Shown here: positions 8,018 through 18,191 of the stretch, one piece after another
How the letters are laid out: each line of letters opens with the position of its first letter
How positions within the stretch are numbered: the stretch's first letter is position 1
Assembly (NCBI GenBank): GCA_028066985.1
Contig: JALCBB010000004.1
Coordinates: 1-39,338 of the forward strand
Origin: Alphaproteobacteria bacterium
GTDB lineage: Bacteria; Pseudomonadota; Alphaproteobacteria; JALCBB01
Reading direction: 5' to 3'
Length of the DNA stretch: 39,338 nucleotides
Notes under the pieces: model-generated
Database searches by the model: none
What the model was told of the DNA's origin: nothing
What the model saw: only the letters and a program-made list of their open reading frames with translations
Position numbers and translations under genes: made by a program

Positions 8018-10063
8018 ATGCGCGGCGACGACTACCTGGACTACATCGACCGTCTGGCGACGGCGCGGCGCCGTCTGCGCGCGGAGGAGACGCGTCCGTT
8101 CCGCCTGACTTCCGAGGTGCAGCCCGCCGGCGACCAGCCCGCCGCGATCGCCGCCCTCGCCGACGGACTGACAGCAGGACGCCGCGACCAGGTGCTCATG
8201 GGCGTGACCGGCTCGGGCAAAACCTTCACGATGGCGAATGTGATCGCGCGGCTCGGACGTCCGGCGATTGTTCTGGCGCCGAACAAGACCCTGGCGGCGC
8301 AATTGTACGGAGAGCTGCGCGGGCTTTTCCCCGGGAACGCGGTGGAGTATTTCGTGAGTTACTACGATTATTATCAGCCGGAGGCGTATGTTCCGCGCAG
8401 CGACACCTATGTCGAGAAGGAGGCGTCGGTCAACGAGCAGATCGACCGCATGCGTCATTCGGCGACCCGCGCGCTTTTTGAGCGGCGCGATGTGGTGATC
8501 GTGGCGTCGGTGTCGTGCATTTACGGCATGGGTTCGCCGGAGACCTACGCCGAGATGGTCTTCGCGCTCGCGCGCGGCGAGACCTGCGCGCGCGAGGAGG
8601 TCATCCGCCGTCTTGACGACCTTCAGTATCGGCGCAACGACGGGAACTTCGCGCGCGGCACTTTTCGCGCGCGCGGCGATGTGCTGGAGATCTTTCCGGC
8701 GCATCTGTCGGACCGGGCGTGGCGTCTGTCGTTTTTCGGCGACGAGGTGGAGCGGATGACGGAGTTTGATCCCCTGACCGGCGAGCGCCACGGCGAGCTG
8801 GACGATGTGAAGGTCTACGCGAACAGTCATTATATCGTGCCGCGTCCGACCCTCGGACAGGCGATGGAGCAGATCGGCGCCGACCTCGAGCGCGAGGCGG
8901 CGGCCTTTGACGCGGCGGGCAAATTATTGGAGTCGCAGCGGCTGCGGCAGCGGGTGTCGTTTGATCTGGAGATGATGGAGGCGACCGGCAGCTGCGCGGG
9001 CATAGAGAATTATTCGCGTTATCTCTCGGGACGGAATCCCGGCGAGCCGCCGCCGACCTTGTTTGAATATACTCCCGAGGACGCGGTGCTGTTCGTGGAC
9101 GAGAGTCACATCACGGTGCCGCAGCTGGGCGGGATGTACAAGGGCGATTTCGCGCGCAAGACGACATTGGCGGCGCATGGTTTTCGACTGGCGGCGTGTG
9201 TTGACAATCGTCCGCTGAAGTTCGCGGAGTGGGAGGCGATGCGTCCGCAGACGGTGTATGTGTCGGCGACGCCCGGCGACTGGGAGACGGCGCGCTCGCC
9301 GGCGGCGACGGAGCAGGTGGTGCGTCCGACGGGCTTGCTGGATCCGGAGTGCGAGGTGTATCCGACGGAGGGCCAGGTCGACGAGATTCTGCGCGCGGCG
9401 GGCGAGGCGGCGCGGGCGGGACGCCGCACTTTGATCACGACTCTGACGAAGCGGATGGCGGAGAATCTGAGCGAGTATCTGGGCGAGGCGGGTTTGCGGG
9501 TGCGTTATCTGCATTCGGACATAGAGACCTTGGAGCGCATCGCGATTATTCGGGATTTGCGTCTGGGTGAGTTTGATGTGCTGGTGGGGATTAATCTTTT
9601 GCGCGAGGGGCTGGACATTCCGGAGTGCGGTCTTGTGTGCATACTTGACGCGGACAAGGAGGGTTTTCTGCGTTCGGCGCGTTCATTGATACAGACGATC
9701 GGCCGCGCGGCGCGCAATGTTGACGGACGCGTGATGCTGTTCGCGGATGCCGAGACGGCGGCGATGCGCGCGGCGCTGGGGGAGACGCGGCGGCGGCGGT
9801 CGCGTCAGGAGGCGTATAACTTGGAGCATGGGATTATTCCGGAGTCGGTTCGCAAGGGGGTTGCGGATGTGCTGGGGGGTTTGACGGATGTTGGTTCGTC
9901 TGCTGTGGATTTCGGCGGTGTGGAGGGGGGCGTGTCTTTGCGTTCGTATCTGGAGGAGTTGGGCGAGCGGATGCGGAGCGCGGCGGAGGTTTTGGAGTTT
10001 GAGGAGGCGGCGCGTCTGCGCGATGAGATTCGGCGTCTGGAGGAGGAGGAGTTGGGCTTGTAG
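8018..10063 (+). CDS. uvrB: UvrABC system protein B
   Basis: [15 protein letters not shown] Walker [36 protein letters not shown]-terminal UVR motif. Confidence 0.98.
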   Translation: MRGDDYLDYIDRLATARRRLRAEETRPFRLTSEVQPAGDQPAAIAALADGLTAGRRDQVLMGVTGSGKTFTMANVIARLGRPAIVLAPNKTLAAQLYGELRGLFPGNAVEYFVSYYDYYQPEAYVPRSDTYVEKEASVNEQIDRMRHSATRALFERRDVVIVASVSCIYGMGSPETYAEMVFALARGETCAREEVIRRLDDLQYRRNDGNFARGTFRARGDVLEIFPAHLSDRAWRLSFFGDEVERMTEFDPLTGERHGELDDVKVYANSHYIVPRPTLGQAMEQIGADLEREAAAFDAAGKLLESQRLRQRVSFDLEMMEATGSCAGIENYSRYLSGRNPGEPPPTLFEYTPEDAVLFVDESHITVPQLGGMYKGDFARKTTLAAHGFRLAACVDNRPLKFAEWEAMRPQTVYVSATPGDWETARSPAATEQVVRPTGLLDPECEVYPTEGQVDEILRAAGEAARAGRRTLITTLTKRMAENLSEYLGEAGLRVRYLHSDIETLERIAIIRDLRLGEFDVLVGINLLREGLDIPECGLVCILDADKEGFLRSARSLIQTIGRAARNVDGRVMLFADAETAAMRAALGETRRRRSRQEAYNLEHGIIPESVRKGVADVLGGLTDVGSSAVDFGGVEGGVSLRSYLEELGERMRSAAEVLEFEEAARLRDEIRRLEEEELGL

Positions 10064-10164
10064 TCGCGGTGACGGCGCCGCGTTTTGCGGGAGGCGCGGG
10101 CAGGGGTGCTGGAATTCAACTTTAGGTTGTATTGCCTGAATTGATCTGTCGCGGAGGCGGGGGG

Positions 10165-13086
10165 TTAGATGTCCAGGCCGCCGCTCTCCGAGGAGGGGCG
10201 GACTTTGGCGTGGTCCAGGATGTCTTTGATGTTTTTGTGCCCCTTGATCATCTGGTTGAAGAACTCCTGACCAAGCAGCACATACTGCCACTCGCAATGC
10301 GAGCGGTGTTCGGGCGGCAGTTCGTTGACTCTTCTGCACCAGTCGCTTGCCGCCGTCATTTTGCGCGTCACATTCGGATGCGAAAGCTGGTCTGTCCCTT
10401 TCGTCTCGACGAGATAGATCGTGTCGTCGCACCGGACGATGAAATCCGGCGAATAGCGCGAGAAGTCTCTCTCGACTCGTATGTAGCGGAACTTCAGAAA
10501 GTCGTGTTTGTACTCGTCGATTTTGCAGAAAGCCCGCACGGACGCGTCCCGGTCGGCGGCCGTGATGAAGTCTCTCTCGAACCCGCCCCTCTGCGACGCG
10601 AAGCGAAGTCTCTCGTAGATGCACTTGGAGACCGGAAGAGAAAGCGATTCCCGCATCCTCAGCGCGGGCACTTCGGAGAGGCGTTTGTGGAAAACCTGCG
10701 TTTCCCCGACGATTTCCGTTTCTTCGGATTCCGCCAGAGCGATTGTCGCCTCCTTGATGATGTGCTCGGCGACATAATCCAGCAGGAGCAGCCGCCAGTT
10801 TTCGTCTTCCATCGGGTCCATCTCGCGCGCGAAGAGGCGCGTGCGTATGTACCTGTCGATCCACTCGGCGATGAGCGGTCTTTGCACCTGGAGGTAGGGG
10901 AATCTCGCGAATGAACGGGAATCTCTGACGAGCGACCTGCTCGCCACATTTTCGGAGATTCTTGTGGTCATGCGCGCCAGGTAGTCGTTGTAGCCCCTGG
11001 AGGTCATCACTCCGCCCTTGACGCTGTAGTCGCCGAACCTGGTTTTCTTCTGCACATCCACGGAGGCGGCGCGGTCGTGCCTTTGCAGCGCGCTTTTCAG
11101 CTGACTGAAGTCCATCGTGTTGAAAGGCTTCAGACTGTTCACATCAAAGGTTTTCGGCTTGATTTCTTCGTCGGTCTCAATCCAGCGGACGGGAATCTCA
11201 AAGTCGTACGCCTCGTATCCGTCGCGCAGTTCCACGCTCAGCATGTCGCCGATGACTTTATTTCTCGGATCGTCGTCCGTCGCGACGATCAGATTATCCG
11301 CCATCAGTTCGTCGTAGTAGTCCTGAAAATTCGGGTGTTCAATGATGGACAGCATGTCAATCAGGCTGTCCGGCGCGTGACCGTCGTCGATCAGTCTGCG
11401 GTTTTCTTTTTTGGCGTCGGTGTAGTCCGCCTCGCGCCACATCAGGCGGAGACCGCGCCCGATGGTCTGCTCCAGCAGAATGCGCGACCCCGCCGTGCGC
11501 AGAGGAACGATGACGCAGATGTTGTTGACATCAAACCCCTCGCGGAGCATCAGCACATTGATGACGACGCGCGGCTGCTCGTGATCGTCCAGATCAAAGA
11601 GCCGCTCGCGCAGTTTCGCCCATTCGCCCTGCTTCAGTTCCCCCTTTCTGCTTGAGTCCACGGTCAGGATGTCTTCTTCCGTGAGCCCTTCGCCCAGCAG
11701 GAATTCGCTCACGAGCGGAGTGACGGTGGTGTCCTCGCAGACGACGAGCATCTTGGGGCGTTTCGTTTCGTCCAGTTTCCGAAACTCCGTCTCTAGGATT
11801 CCGAGTTTGGTGATGCCCATTCTCAGCATGAGACGCTGACCCTCGGACAGAGACCTTGCCTTCCCCTTTTTTCTCCTGCCCTCCTCGTAGCGCTCGGCGC
11901 GATAATCCATGTCGAGCTCCTCCTGCGGTATGGCGCCGCTTTCAATCCGTTTGTCCAGCAGCAGAGACTTGACGAGGAGATTGCGCAGCGCCTCCTTCAG
12001 GTCAAAGTCGGATATGATGTGGGGAAAGTGGGACGGCGTCGCCGACGCCGTTTTCTGGCTGTAGGGAGTCGCCGAGAAGTCAAAGCGCGTGAATCTGCCC
12101 TGCTTGGGTTCGGCGATGTAGTTCAGGCTTTTCTTCCACTCCACGACGGAATCCTTCTGTCTCGCGTCTTCATGGATGTGGTGCGCCTCGTCGTTGAAGA
12201 CCATCAGGCTGGGAAGCCCGTGCAGGTATTCCAGAATTTCCCCCTTGAGCCGCTTTTTGTTCAGTTGCCCCAGGTCGCTTCCCGCGCCCGCGCCAAGCGG
12301 AGTCGGCAGGATTCCCTTTATCACATCTTTCGGGTCGGGAGTTTCGCCCGGGGTTATGAACGCGTCCTCCTCGCCGTCGTCCGCTTCATCAATCTTGTCC
12401 TGGATGGCGTGCCAGTTGGTGACGGCGATGACGCCGTCGCCAGTTGTTTTCCGGCCGATGTCCTCCTTGCGGCAGAAGGCGTTTCCGATGAAGGCGAGGA
12501 CTTCGCCTCTGTATCGTTCAGGGATAAGCAGGTCCTGGTATTTGTGGAAGTCGGATTTTTCCAGATCCGGTTTCCCGTCTTTTTCCTTGCCGAGGAAGGC
12601 GTCCAGAATTCGCTGATAGACGATGAGTCCGGGCGTGATGATGAGAAAGTTTTTTGTGAATCTGTCGGGAGCCTCGGAATAGGAGGCGTTCAGATACGAC
12701 CAGATGAGCAGGGCGTGAAGCACCCAGGTTTTGCCGGTGCCGGTCGCCATCTTGACGCAGTACAGAGGATGAAGGTCCGTGCCATCCTTCGGCAGAAGAC
12801 CGCCGAGAAGTTCCCTCGGCGCGACTTCTTCGTACAGATGCTTCAGGTTTCTGGTCTGCAGGACTTCGTGGGCGTAGACGGCGTTCAGGATCGCCTGTTT
12901 CTGTCCCTTGTGAAAATTGATGTCGCGTCCGCCTGTCCACTCGCCGGCGAACCAGAAGCGCAGCAGTTCGGCGGTCATCGGCGACACCTTGTCCAGCATT
13001 GGCGCCGCCCCGTCTTCCAGACCGCTTGCCTCCCCGTTCACCATTCGGGAGAGGGTGCGCGCGAGAGTGAGATCGTTCAGCGCCAT
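10165..13086 (-). CDS. Type III restriction-modification system Res subunit (module 1)
   Basis: ATGTGKTWVLHALL Walker A, VFNDEAHHIHED, QTIGRGLRLM, C-terminal PD-(D/E)xK-like SPDFIVRCDDTIYLVETKG; start overlaps mod stop (TAATG). Confidence 0.92.
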   Translation of the reverse strand: MALNDLTLARTLSRMVNGEASGLEDGAAPMLDKVSPMTAELLRFWFAGEWTGGRDINFHKGQKQAILNAVYAHEVLQTRNLKHLYEEVAPRELLGGLLPKDGTDLHPLYCVKMATGTGKTWVLHALLIWSYLNASYSEAPDRFTKNFLIITPGLIVYQRILDAFLGKEKDGKPDLEKSDFHKYQDLLIPERYRGEVLAFIGNAFCRKEDIGRKTTGDGVIAVTNWHAIQDKIDEADDGEEDAFITPGETPDPKDVIKGILPTPLGAGAGSDLGQLNKKRLKGEILEYLHGLPSLMVFNDEAHHIHEDARQKDSVVEWKKSLNYIAEPKQGRFTRFDFSATPYSQKTASATPSHFPHIISDFDLKEALRNLLVKSLLLDKRIESGAIPQEELDMDYRAERYEEGRRKKGKARSLSEGQRLMLRMGITKLGILETEFRKLDETKRPKMLVVCEDTTVTPLVSEFLLGEGLTEEDILTVDSSRKGELKQGEWAKLRERLFDLDDHEQPRVVINVLMLREGFDVNNICVIVPLRTAGSRILLEQTIGRGLRLMWREADYTDAKKENRRLIDDGHAPDSLIDMLSIIEHPNFQDYYDELMADNLIVATDDDPRNKVIGDMLSVELRDGYEAYDFEIPVRWIETDEEIKPKTFDVNSLKPFNTMDFSQLKSALQRHDRAASVDVQKKTRFGDYSVKGGVMTSRGYNDYLARMTTRISENVASRSLVRDSRSFARFPYLQVQRPLIAEWIDRYIRTRLFAREMDPMEDENWRLLLLDYVAEHIIKEATIALAESEETEIVGETQVFHKRLSEVPALRMRESLSLPVSKCIYERLRFASQRGGFERDFITAADRDASVRAFCKIDEYKHDFLKFRYIRVERDFSRYSPDFIVRCDDTIYLVETKGTDQLSHPNVTRKMTAASDWCRRVNELPPEHRSHCEWQYVLLGQEFFNQMIKGHKNIKDILDHAKVRPSSESGGLDI

Positions 13087-14993
13087 TATTCTGTCTCGGC
13101 GGAGGCTTCGGCTTCAAAGCCGAAGACATCCGCGACGCGCACGCAGATTTTTCTGGAACCTTCCACCGGCTCCAGGTCGCCGAGGGTCGCGGAGGTTCGG
13201 ACCCGATCCGGTTCCGGATTCTCTTCGTCGCCGCGATAGTTCTGCCACACCGAGCGAAATGTCTCGCCGTCGTAGTCGGGGTCTACGCTCCAGTACGAGA
13301 TGAGCGAGAGCGGGTCTTCGGCGATGAGCCGCTCCACTTTTTTACGATCCTCATCCTTGAGGTTGATGGCGTGCGGCGACAGCAGGACATAGTTTCCCAG
13401 CGAAACTTCCAGCGTCTCGCTTTTTTCGTGTCTGGCGCGCTTCACCTCGCCCAGGGTGAGATACTGCAGAGGGGAGAAGCGCACCTCGTCTGGCTTCAAA
13501 CCGCCCCCCTCTTTTCGTATTTTCTCCAGCAGGTCGGGAGGAATGACCAGCACCTCCACCTCCTCGCTGTATCCGTTTCGCAGATACTCGCTCATCTCGG
13601 GATCAAAGTTCCAGCCGAGCAGGGTGGCGTTCTCGAATCCTCCGAGCCGGGTTCGCTTGATTTCCATGACGCTTCTCAGCGTTTTCAAGCCCGTGGTTTT
13701 TCTCGGACTGTCCACATAGACAAGGCGATTTTCCTTGACTTTTTCCCCGAGGTTCCCTTTGGGATTTGCTTCGTGATGAAGCGGCGTTCCGCCGAAAAGT
13801 TTGATGACGATCTGCGCCAGATCCCCCGCGGTCATCCTGCGTCCGCCGATGCTCTTTTGCGCCGTGATGCGCGCCTCCTCGGCGTGGTAGTCGCCGATGT
13901 GCATGTAGAGAAACGGCGCCGCTTCTTTTTTCACCAGTTCTTCGCGCGAAATCATGCACGCCGGCTTGCCGGAATCGCAGACGATCCATCTGCGCCCCAG
14001 CCTTTCGGCGACGCGCGCTGTCGTGCCGCTGCCGGTGAAAAAATCAACGACGAGATCGCCCTCGTCGCTTGACGCCTTGATGATGCGCTCGAGCAGACCT
14101 TCGGGCTTCTGTGTCTGATACCCCGTTCTTTGCGTGTTTCGCGTAGCGGTTGCAAATGAAGGAATGTCCGACCACCAGTCGTTTTGTCTTTTGCCCTCCT
14201 TCATTTTCTCCCTGGCTAATTTCTCGGCTTCCTGACGGTCGGTGTGCCCTTTGCGCCAATAGGCGGTTACCGGCAGCGACTCGTAGTCGGCCGCCACCTC
14301 TTTCCAGTTGAAGGTGTTGTTTTCGGCTTTCGCGTAGAAAAGAATCGTGTCGTGCTTTCTTTTGAAGTGATTGTTCGCCTGACCGCCGCCGATATAGCAC
14401 CAGACAATTTCGTTGCGGAAATTGTGCTCGTTGAAGATTTCATCCAGGACCAGTTTGATGACATGGCTCACTGTCGGATCGCAGTGCAGGTAGAAACTGC
14501 CCTTGTCGGACAGCAGTTCTCTCATCAGAATCAGGCGCGGAATCATCATTCCGAGATAACTCTCCGTGCCTTTTGTCCAGAAGTCCGAGTAGGCGAACTG
14601 CTGCAGCGTCGTCGCCGTCTGCTCCACCCTCCCTCCGGGCAGTTTCACCGAAAATGTGTAGTTCGCCCTGCTGTTGAACGGCGGGTCAATGTAAATCAGA
14701 TCCACCTTCCCGCGCAAAGAGGGAGACAACTCGTCACCCGCCAGCAAAGCGGTCATCGCGAGCAGATTGTCGCCGTAAATCAGCCTGTTCATGGACGCCG
14801 GATCAACCTCGACATCCTTGACATTCTGCTGCTTGTACAGCCTGTTCCATGTGCTGTCGCGCGAGGAAATCACGAGTTCGCGCACCTGGAGACCGATGCG
14901 GTTGCCCTCCTCGATGCGCTTGAGCGCGCGCTCGGCCTCGCGCTCGCCGTCGCTCACAATCTTGGGGAGTTTGTGTATCAGAGAGTCAGACAT
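13086..14993 (-). CDS. Type III restriction-modification DNA methyltransferase Mod (module 1)
   Basis: [15 protein letters not shown] (motif IV) followed by [20 protein letters not shown] (motif I), beta-class order. Confidence 0.93.
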   Translation of the reverse strand: MSDSLIHKLPKIVSDGEREAERALKRIEEGNRIGLQVRELVISSRDSTWNRLYKQQNVKDVEVDPASMNRLIYGDNLLAMTALLAGDELSPSLRGKVDLIYIDPPFNSRANYTFSVKLPGGRVEQTATTLQQFAYSDFWTKGTESYLGMMIPRLILMRELLSDKGSFYLHCDPTVSHVIKLVLDEIFNEHNFRNEIVWCYIGGGQANNHFKRKHDTILFYAKAENNTFNWKEVAADYESLPVTAYWRKGHTDRQEAEKLAREKMKEGKRQNDWWSDIPSFATATRNTQRTGYQTQKPEGLLERIIKASSDEGDLVVDFFTGSGTTARVAERLGRRWIVCDSGKPACMISREELVKKEAAPFLYMHIGDYHAEEARITAQKSIGGRRMTAGDLAQIVIKLFGGTPLHHEANPKGNLGEKVKENRLVYVDSPRKTTGLKTLRSVMEIKRTRLGGFENATLLGWNFDPEMSEYLRNGYSEEVEVLVIPPDLLEKIRKEGGGLKPDEVRFSPLQYLTLGEVKRARHEKSETLEVSLGNYVLLSPHAINLKDEDRKKVERLIAEDPLSLISYWSVDPDYDGETFRSVWQNYRGDEENPEPDRVRTSATLGDLEPVEGSRKICVRVADVFGFEAEASAETE

Positions 14994-15117
14994 CGGCAGA
15001 ACGGGGGGTTAAAGAAACAACCCGATAATCATAGAGATACTTCCGCCAGACCGCAAGCGCCGAAATTCGGCGCATTTCCGCCATCTCCGGACAGAAAACC
15101 TTGCCTTTTTGACCAGA

Positions 15118-15150
15118 AAAACGCGGCGGGGTCAATGCAGCCCGTGGAGC
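15118..15150. repeat. Short repeat family 2, copy 1 (AAAAACGCGGCGGGGTCAATGCagCCCGTGgAgC)
   Basis: Shares CGCGGCGGGGTCAATGC..CCCGTG with 15345 and 25435. Confidence 0.7.
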
Positions 15151-15271
15151 CGCGCCGTCTCCATCGCTCCCCGCGCACCGCATCTGCCAGTCTCCATCGT
15201 CAAAAACCAGGACGGGCGGAGGGCGCGCGTCGTGTGCGCCTCGCCGGGTGCAGACTGCGTCCGCGCGACGA

Positions 15272-15291
15272 GTGCGCCGTAAACGGCGCAC
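15272..15291. other. Perfect stem-loop GTGCGCCG-TAAA-CGGCGCAC
   Basis: 8-bp perfect stem, 4-nt loop, followed on + strand by TTTAATTTACTTTTATTT; could be a weak terminator. Confidence 0.6.
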
Positions 15292-15342
15292 GCTTTAATT
15301 TACTTTTATTTATTAATTTACTTTTAACAAGACGGCAAAGGA

Positions 15343-15388
15343 CAAAAAACGCGGCGGGGTCAATGCCTCCCGTGAAACAAAATCAGCG
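15343..15388. repeat. Short repeat family 2, copy 2
   Basis: AAAAAACGCGGCGGGGTCAATGCCTCCCGTGAAACAAAATCAGCGCCCC; closely matches 25435-25476. Confidence 0.72.
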
Positions 15389-15392
15389 CCCC

Positions 15393-15782
15393 TCACCTCT
15401 TCCGAGAATCCAACACCCGCGCCCGCGACGCCGCCCGTCGCGCTCCCTCATCATCTCCAGCCAGCAACGCATCCACCGCCTCCGACATCGCCCGCGTCCG
15501 CGCCGCGCGCCGCCGCCGCTCCCTCAAACGCCGAAACCACCCCCGCAGCCACACCGGCGACAAACACAACAACAACACCCACCGCAGCAAAATCAACAGC
15601 ACCCACGACACCATCAACACCAATACCCCCAGCAGAAATACCCCCGCCTCCACACGAAAACCATCCGCGCCCGCCGTGGAACTCAACTCAACCGATAAAC
15701 GCCACGGCCAGGTCGCTCCCCACAACAATAACGCCACGAAAAACGACAGCAACGCCAGAATCGTCAGCGCGCGCAAGGTCAT
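15393..15782 (-). CDS. Short HemY N-terminal-like membrane protein (possibly truncated hemY)
   Basis: 129 aa, two hydrophobic segments followed by WFRRLRERRRRAARTRAMSEAVDALLAGDDEGARRAASRA, located after hemC-hemD-mitofilin; ends where the TPR region of HemY would begin. Confidence 0.5.
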   Translation of the reverse strand: MTLRALTILALLSFFVALLLWGATWPWRLSVELSSTAGADGFRVEAGVFLLGVLVLMVSWVLLILLRWVLLLCLSPVWLRGWFRRLRERRRRAARTRAMSEAVDALLAGDDEGARRAASRARVLDSRKR

Positions 15783-15792
15783 CGCTCAACCC

Positions 15793-17301
15793 TCACGGAT
15801 TCAATCCCCGCACCGCCGCCAGATCGCCCAGCAACGCCGTCTCAAAACTCAACAACGCCGCCTCCGCCGCCAGACGCACACGCATCTCCTCCTGCCACGG
15901 CGCCAGAACACCGCCCGCGACACCGCCTAAACCCTCCAACGCCACCAAAGCCTCGCCGAAAGCATCGGCCGTCAACGCCGCCTCGGCGCGTCCGAGACGA
16001 CCCAGCAAACCCTCGCCGCCGCCAAGACGGCTGAAACGCAAGTCGCCCGGCAAACGCGACAAAACCCGTCCCCACCAGCCCTGCTCGCGCAGCCAGTCAG
16101 ACTCAACACGCGCCCGCAACATCGCGAACTCCGCCCGCAAACGCGCGCGCGGCGCAATGCCCGCGTCCGCACGCGTGCCAAGCGCCGAAACCAGCGCCGC
16201 AACACCGCCGGCCTCGCCATCACCGCCGCCGCCGCCCGACAAACGCAAAACCACATCCAGAGCCTCGCGGTACGGACGCCCCGAATCCACCGCATGTCGC
16301 AACTGCAAAATCGCCAGCGCCCGCACCGCCGCCTCGTCAGGACGCCGCCGCGCCAGTTCCTCAATCTCCTCAAGACGCGCGTCCAGCCCCGCCTCAAGAC
16401 GGCTGAAGGCGCGCGCGCTCAGCGTCAAGTCTTCCAGTTGCTCCTCCAGAAGCAGCAGCCGCGCCTCAAGCGCGCGCACCGCCGCGAGTTCCTCGGCGCG
16501 GAGAGCGGCCGCCTCGGCAAGCGCCGCCTCGGTCTCGGCGGAACGCGACTCCGCGCGCGGCGGCGGCTCGGGCAGAGTGCGCAGCGCCGGACGGACGCGT
16601 CCCTGCAGTTCGGCGGTCGTCTCTTCGGCGACGGGCGCGGACGGACGCTCCCAGCCGATGCGGTAGTCGCGGAAGACATCCAGCCAGGTCCAGACGATCG
16701 CCGCCAGCAGCGCGAACGCCGCCGACCAGGTGATGACACGCCGCGCCGCCGAAGCGCGTCCGTCGCCGCCGGGGGAAGAGGACGGCGACCGCGACCGTGA
16801 TCGTGATCGTGACGAAGACGGCGAGGACGATGACGGCGACGGCGAGACCGTCACCGTCTCCTGCGCCGCTGTTGTCGTCTCCGACTCTGACTCATTGACT
16901 GCGACCGTCGCCGTCTCTGTCCCCGTCGTCGTCGCCGTCTCTGTCTCCGTCCCCGTCGTTGTCGTTCCCGGCTCTGACTCGTCCACGACGACCACCGACG
17001 CCGCTGTTGCTCCGCGCCGTGTCGCTGTCCGTGTACGCGTCTGCGTCCGTGTCGCCGCGCCGCGCCGCCGCGCTGTTCCGAGGGCGGTTTCCAGTATTTC
17101 GCTGTTGATGCCGGCGCGTTCGGCGAAGTCGCGCACGGCGTCCTCGCGTTTCGGGGGGATTTTGCCGCGCAGTTTCCAGCCCTGCACCGTGGAAACCGAC
17201 AGCCCCAGTCCCGCCGCCAGCGGACGCAATCCGCCCGCCGCCTCTATCAGCGCCGCGACCGCTTCCAGTCCGTCGTCATGAGGGGAAGAGGGGGAGGACA
17301 T
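15793..17301 (-). CDS. Mitofilin/HemX-like membrane protein with N-terminal helix-turn-helix
   Basis: N-terminal GGLRPLAAGLGLSVSTVQGWKLRGKIPPKREDAV (HTH), low-complexity linker, one TM (VITWSAAFALLAAIVWTWL), coiled coil, mitofilin-like C-terminus; operon position after hemD. Confidence 0.7.
   Translation of the reverse strand: MSSPSSPHDDGLEAVAALIEAAGGLRPLAAGLGLSVSTVQGWKLRGKIPPKREDAVRDFAERAGINSEILETALGTARRRGAATRTQTRTRTATRRGATAASVVVVDESEPGTTTTGTETETATTTGTETATVAVNESESETTTAAQETVTVSPSPSSSSPSSSRSRSRSRSPSSSPGGDGRASAARRVITWSAAFALLAAIVWTWLDVFRDYRIGWERPSAPVAEETTAELQGRVRPALRTLPEPPPRAESRSAETEAALAEAAALRAEELAAVRALEARLLLLEEQLEDLTLSARAFSRLEAGLDARLEEIEELARRRPDEAAVRALAILQLRHAVDSGRPYREALDVVLRLSGGGGGDGEAGGVAALVSALGTRADAGIAPRARLRAEFAMLRARVESDWLREQGWWGRVLSRLPGDLRFSRLGGGEGLLGRLGRAEAALTADAFGEALVALEGLGGVAGGVLAPWQEEMRVRLAAEAALLSFETALLGDLAAVRGLNP
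16783..17066 (-). repeat. Low-complexity GTC/GAC repeat tract inside mitofilin-like gene
   Basis: Encodes TRTQTRTRTATRRGATAA...TTTTGTETETATTTGTETATVAVNESESETTTAAQETVTVSPSPSSSSPSSSRSRSRSRS. Confidence 0.9.
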
Positions 17302-18191
17302 TACAGCGACAGAATCTCCATTTGCCAGGGGAGCAGCGTCCGCGCCGTGTCGGCGACGGCGGGGCTGCGGGCGAGTCCGAGTATATGCGTACAGCGGGGT
17401 TCGTGTCCAGAGGCGCGGACAAGAGACGCGAACAGCCGCGCCGTACGCGCCGAGGGCAGGACTACGCCCGCGCCCGCGCCGCCGCGCCGCGCCATTTTCG
17501 GCGCCGCGCGCAGGACTGCTCTTGCGCCGCGCGGCAGATATTCCGCCGCCTTCATTTCGTAGAGAATCAGGGATTGGAGGTTGTAGCCGCCGGCGAGGAG
17601 GCTCTTTGCCGGTTCGGGAGACGCGTGTACGCCTCGCAGGTGCAGGAGCGGAGACGAAAACGCGTGTTTAAGGCGTACGGTTTCGGCGAGGGAGGCGCCG
17701 TTTCCGTCGGCGGTGCAGATGGTCTCAAAGCCGAATTTTTGCGCCGCCGCCGCCGTTTCGGCTCCGACGGCGTAGACGGGCAGCCGACACAGCCCCTCCT
17801 TCAGCCTGTACGCGTTTTCGCTGTCCGCCTTATACGCGTTCTGGTCGTCTGGACTATAAGCGTCCTGATTGCCCGAATTGCGCGTATTTTGGTCGTTTGG
17901 ACTGTAAATGTCCCGTTCGCCTGAATCGCCCGTGTTCTGGTTGTCTGACATATACGCGTTTTTGCCGTCCAAGCCATACGCGTTAAGAGCGCGTACGGCG
18001 TTGGCGCTCGTAAGAATGAGGGCGGAATCGGTTTTTCGCGGAAATTCAGCGAGTTTTTGAAGCACCTCCTCGGGCTGTCCGGCACGGCGGAAACTCCACA
18101 CGGGCGCGGAGATCGCCTCGTGTCCGAGCAGCGACAGGCGCCGCGCCGTCTCCCGCGCCTGATGCGGCGCGCGCAGAACAAGCACCCTCAT
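17301..18191 (-). CDS. hemD: Uroporphyrinogen-III synthase (with internal repeat insertion)
   Basis: Starts 4 nt inside hemC; LILTSANAVRAL, LPVYAVGAETAAAAQKFGF, LLHLRGVHA; between hemC and mitofilin-like gene. Confidence 0.85.
   Translation of the reverse strand: MRVLVLRAPHQARETARRLSLLGHEAISAPVWSFRRAGQPEEVLQKLAEFPRKTDSALILTSANAVRALNAYGLDGKNAYMSDNQNTGDSGERDIYSPNDQNTRNSGNQDAYSPDDQNAYKADSENAYRLKEGLCRLPVYAVGAETAAAAQKFGFETICTADGNGASLAETVRLKHAFSSPLLHLRGVHASPEPAKSLLAGGYNLQSLILYEMKAAEYLPRGARAVLRAAPKMARRGGAGAGVVLPSARTARLFASLVRASGHEPRCTHILGLARSPAVADTARTLLPWQMEILSL
17808..17992 (-). repeat. Degenerate repeat tract inside hemD
   Basis: Encodes NAYGLDGKNAYMSDNQNTGDSGERDIYSPNDQNTRNSGNQDAYSPDDQNAYKADSENAYRL; recurring TACGCGT and GGTCGTYTGGACT at DNA level. 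Confidence 0.88.

Noticed and set aside
14986-15291. 101-aa ORF between mod1 and hemY-like gene as the missing HemY C-terminus
   Set aside because: No recognisable TPR-like or HemY motif; composition looks noncoding. Left as a search suggestion only.
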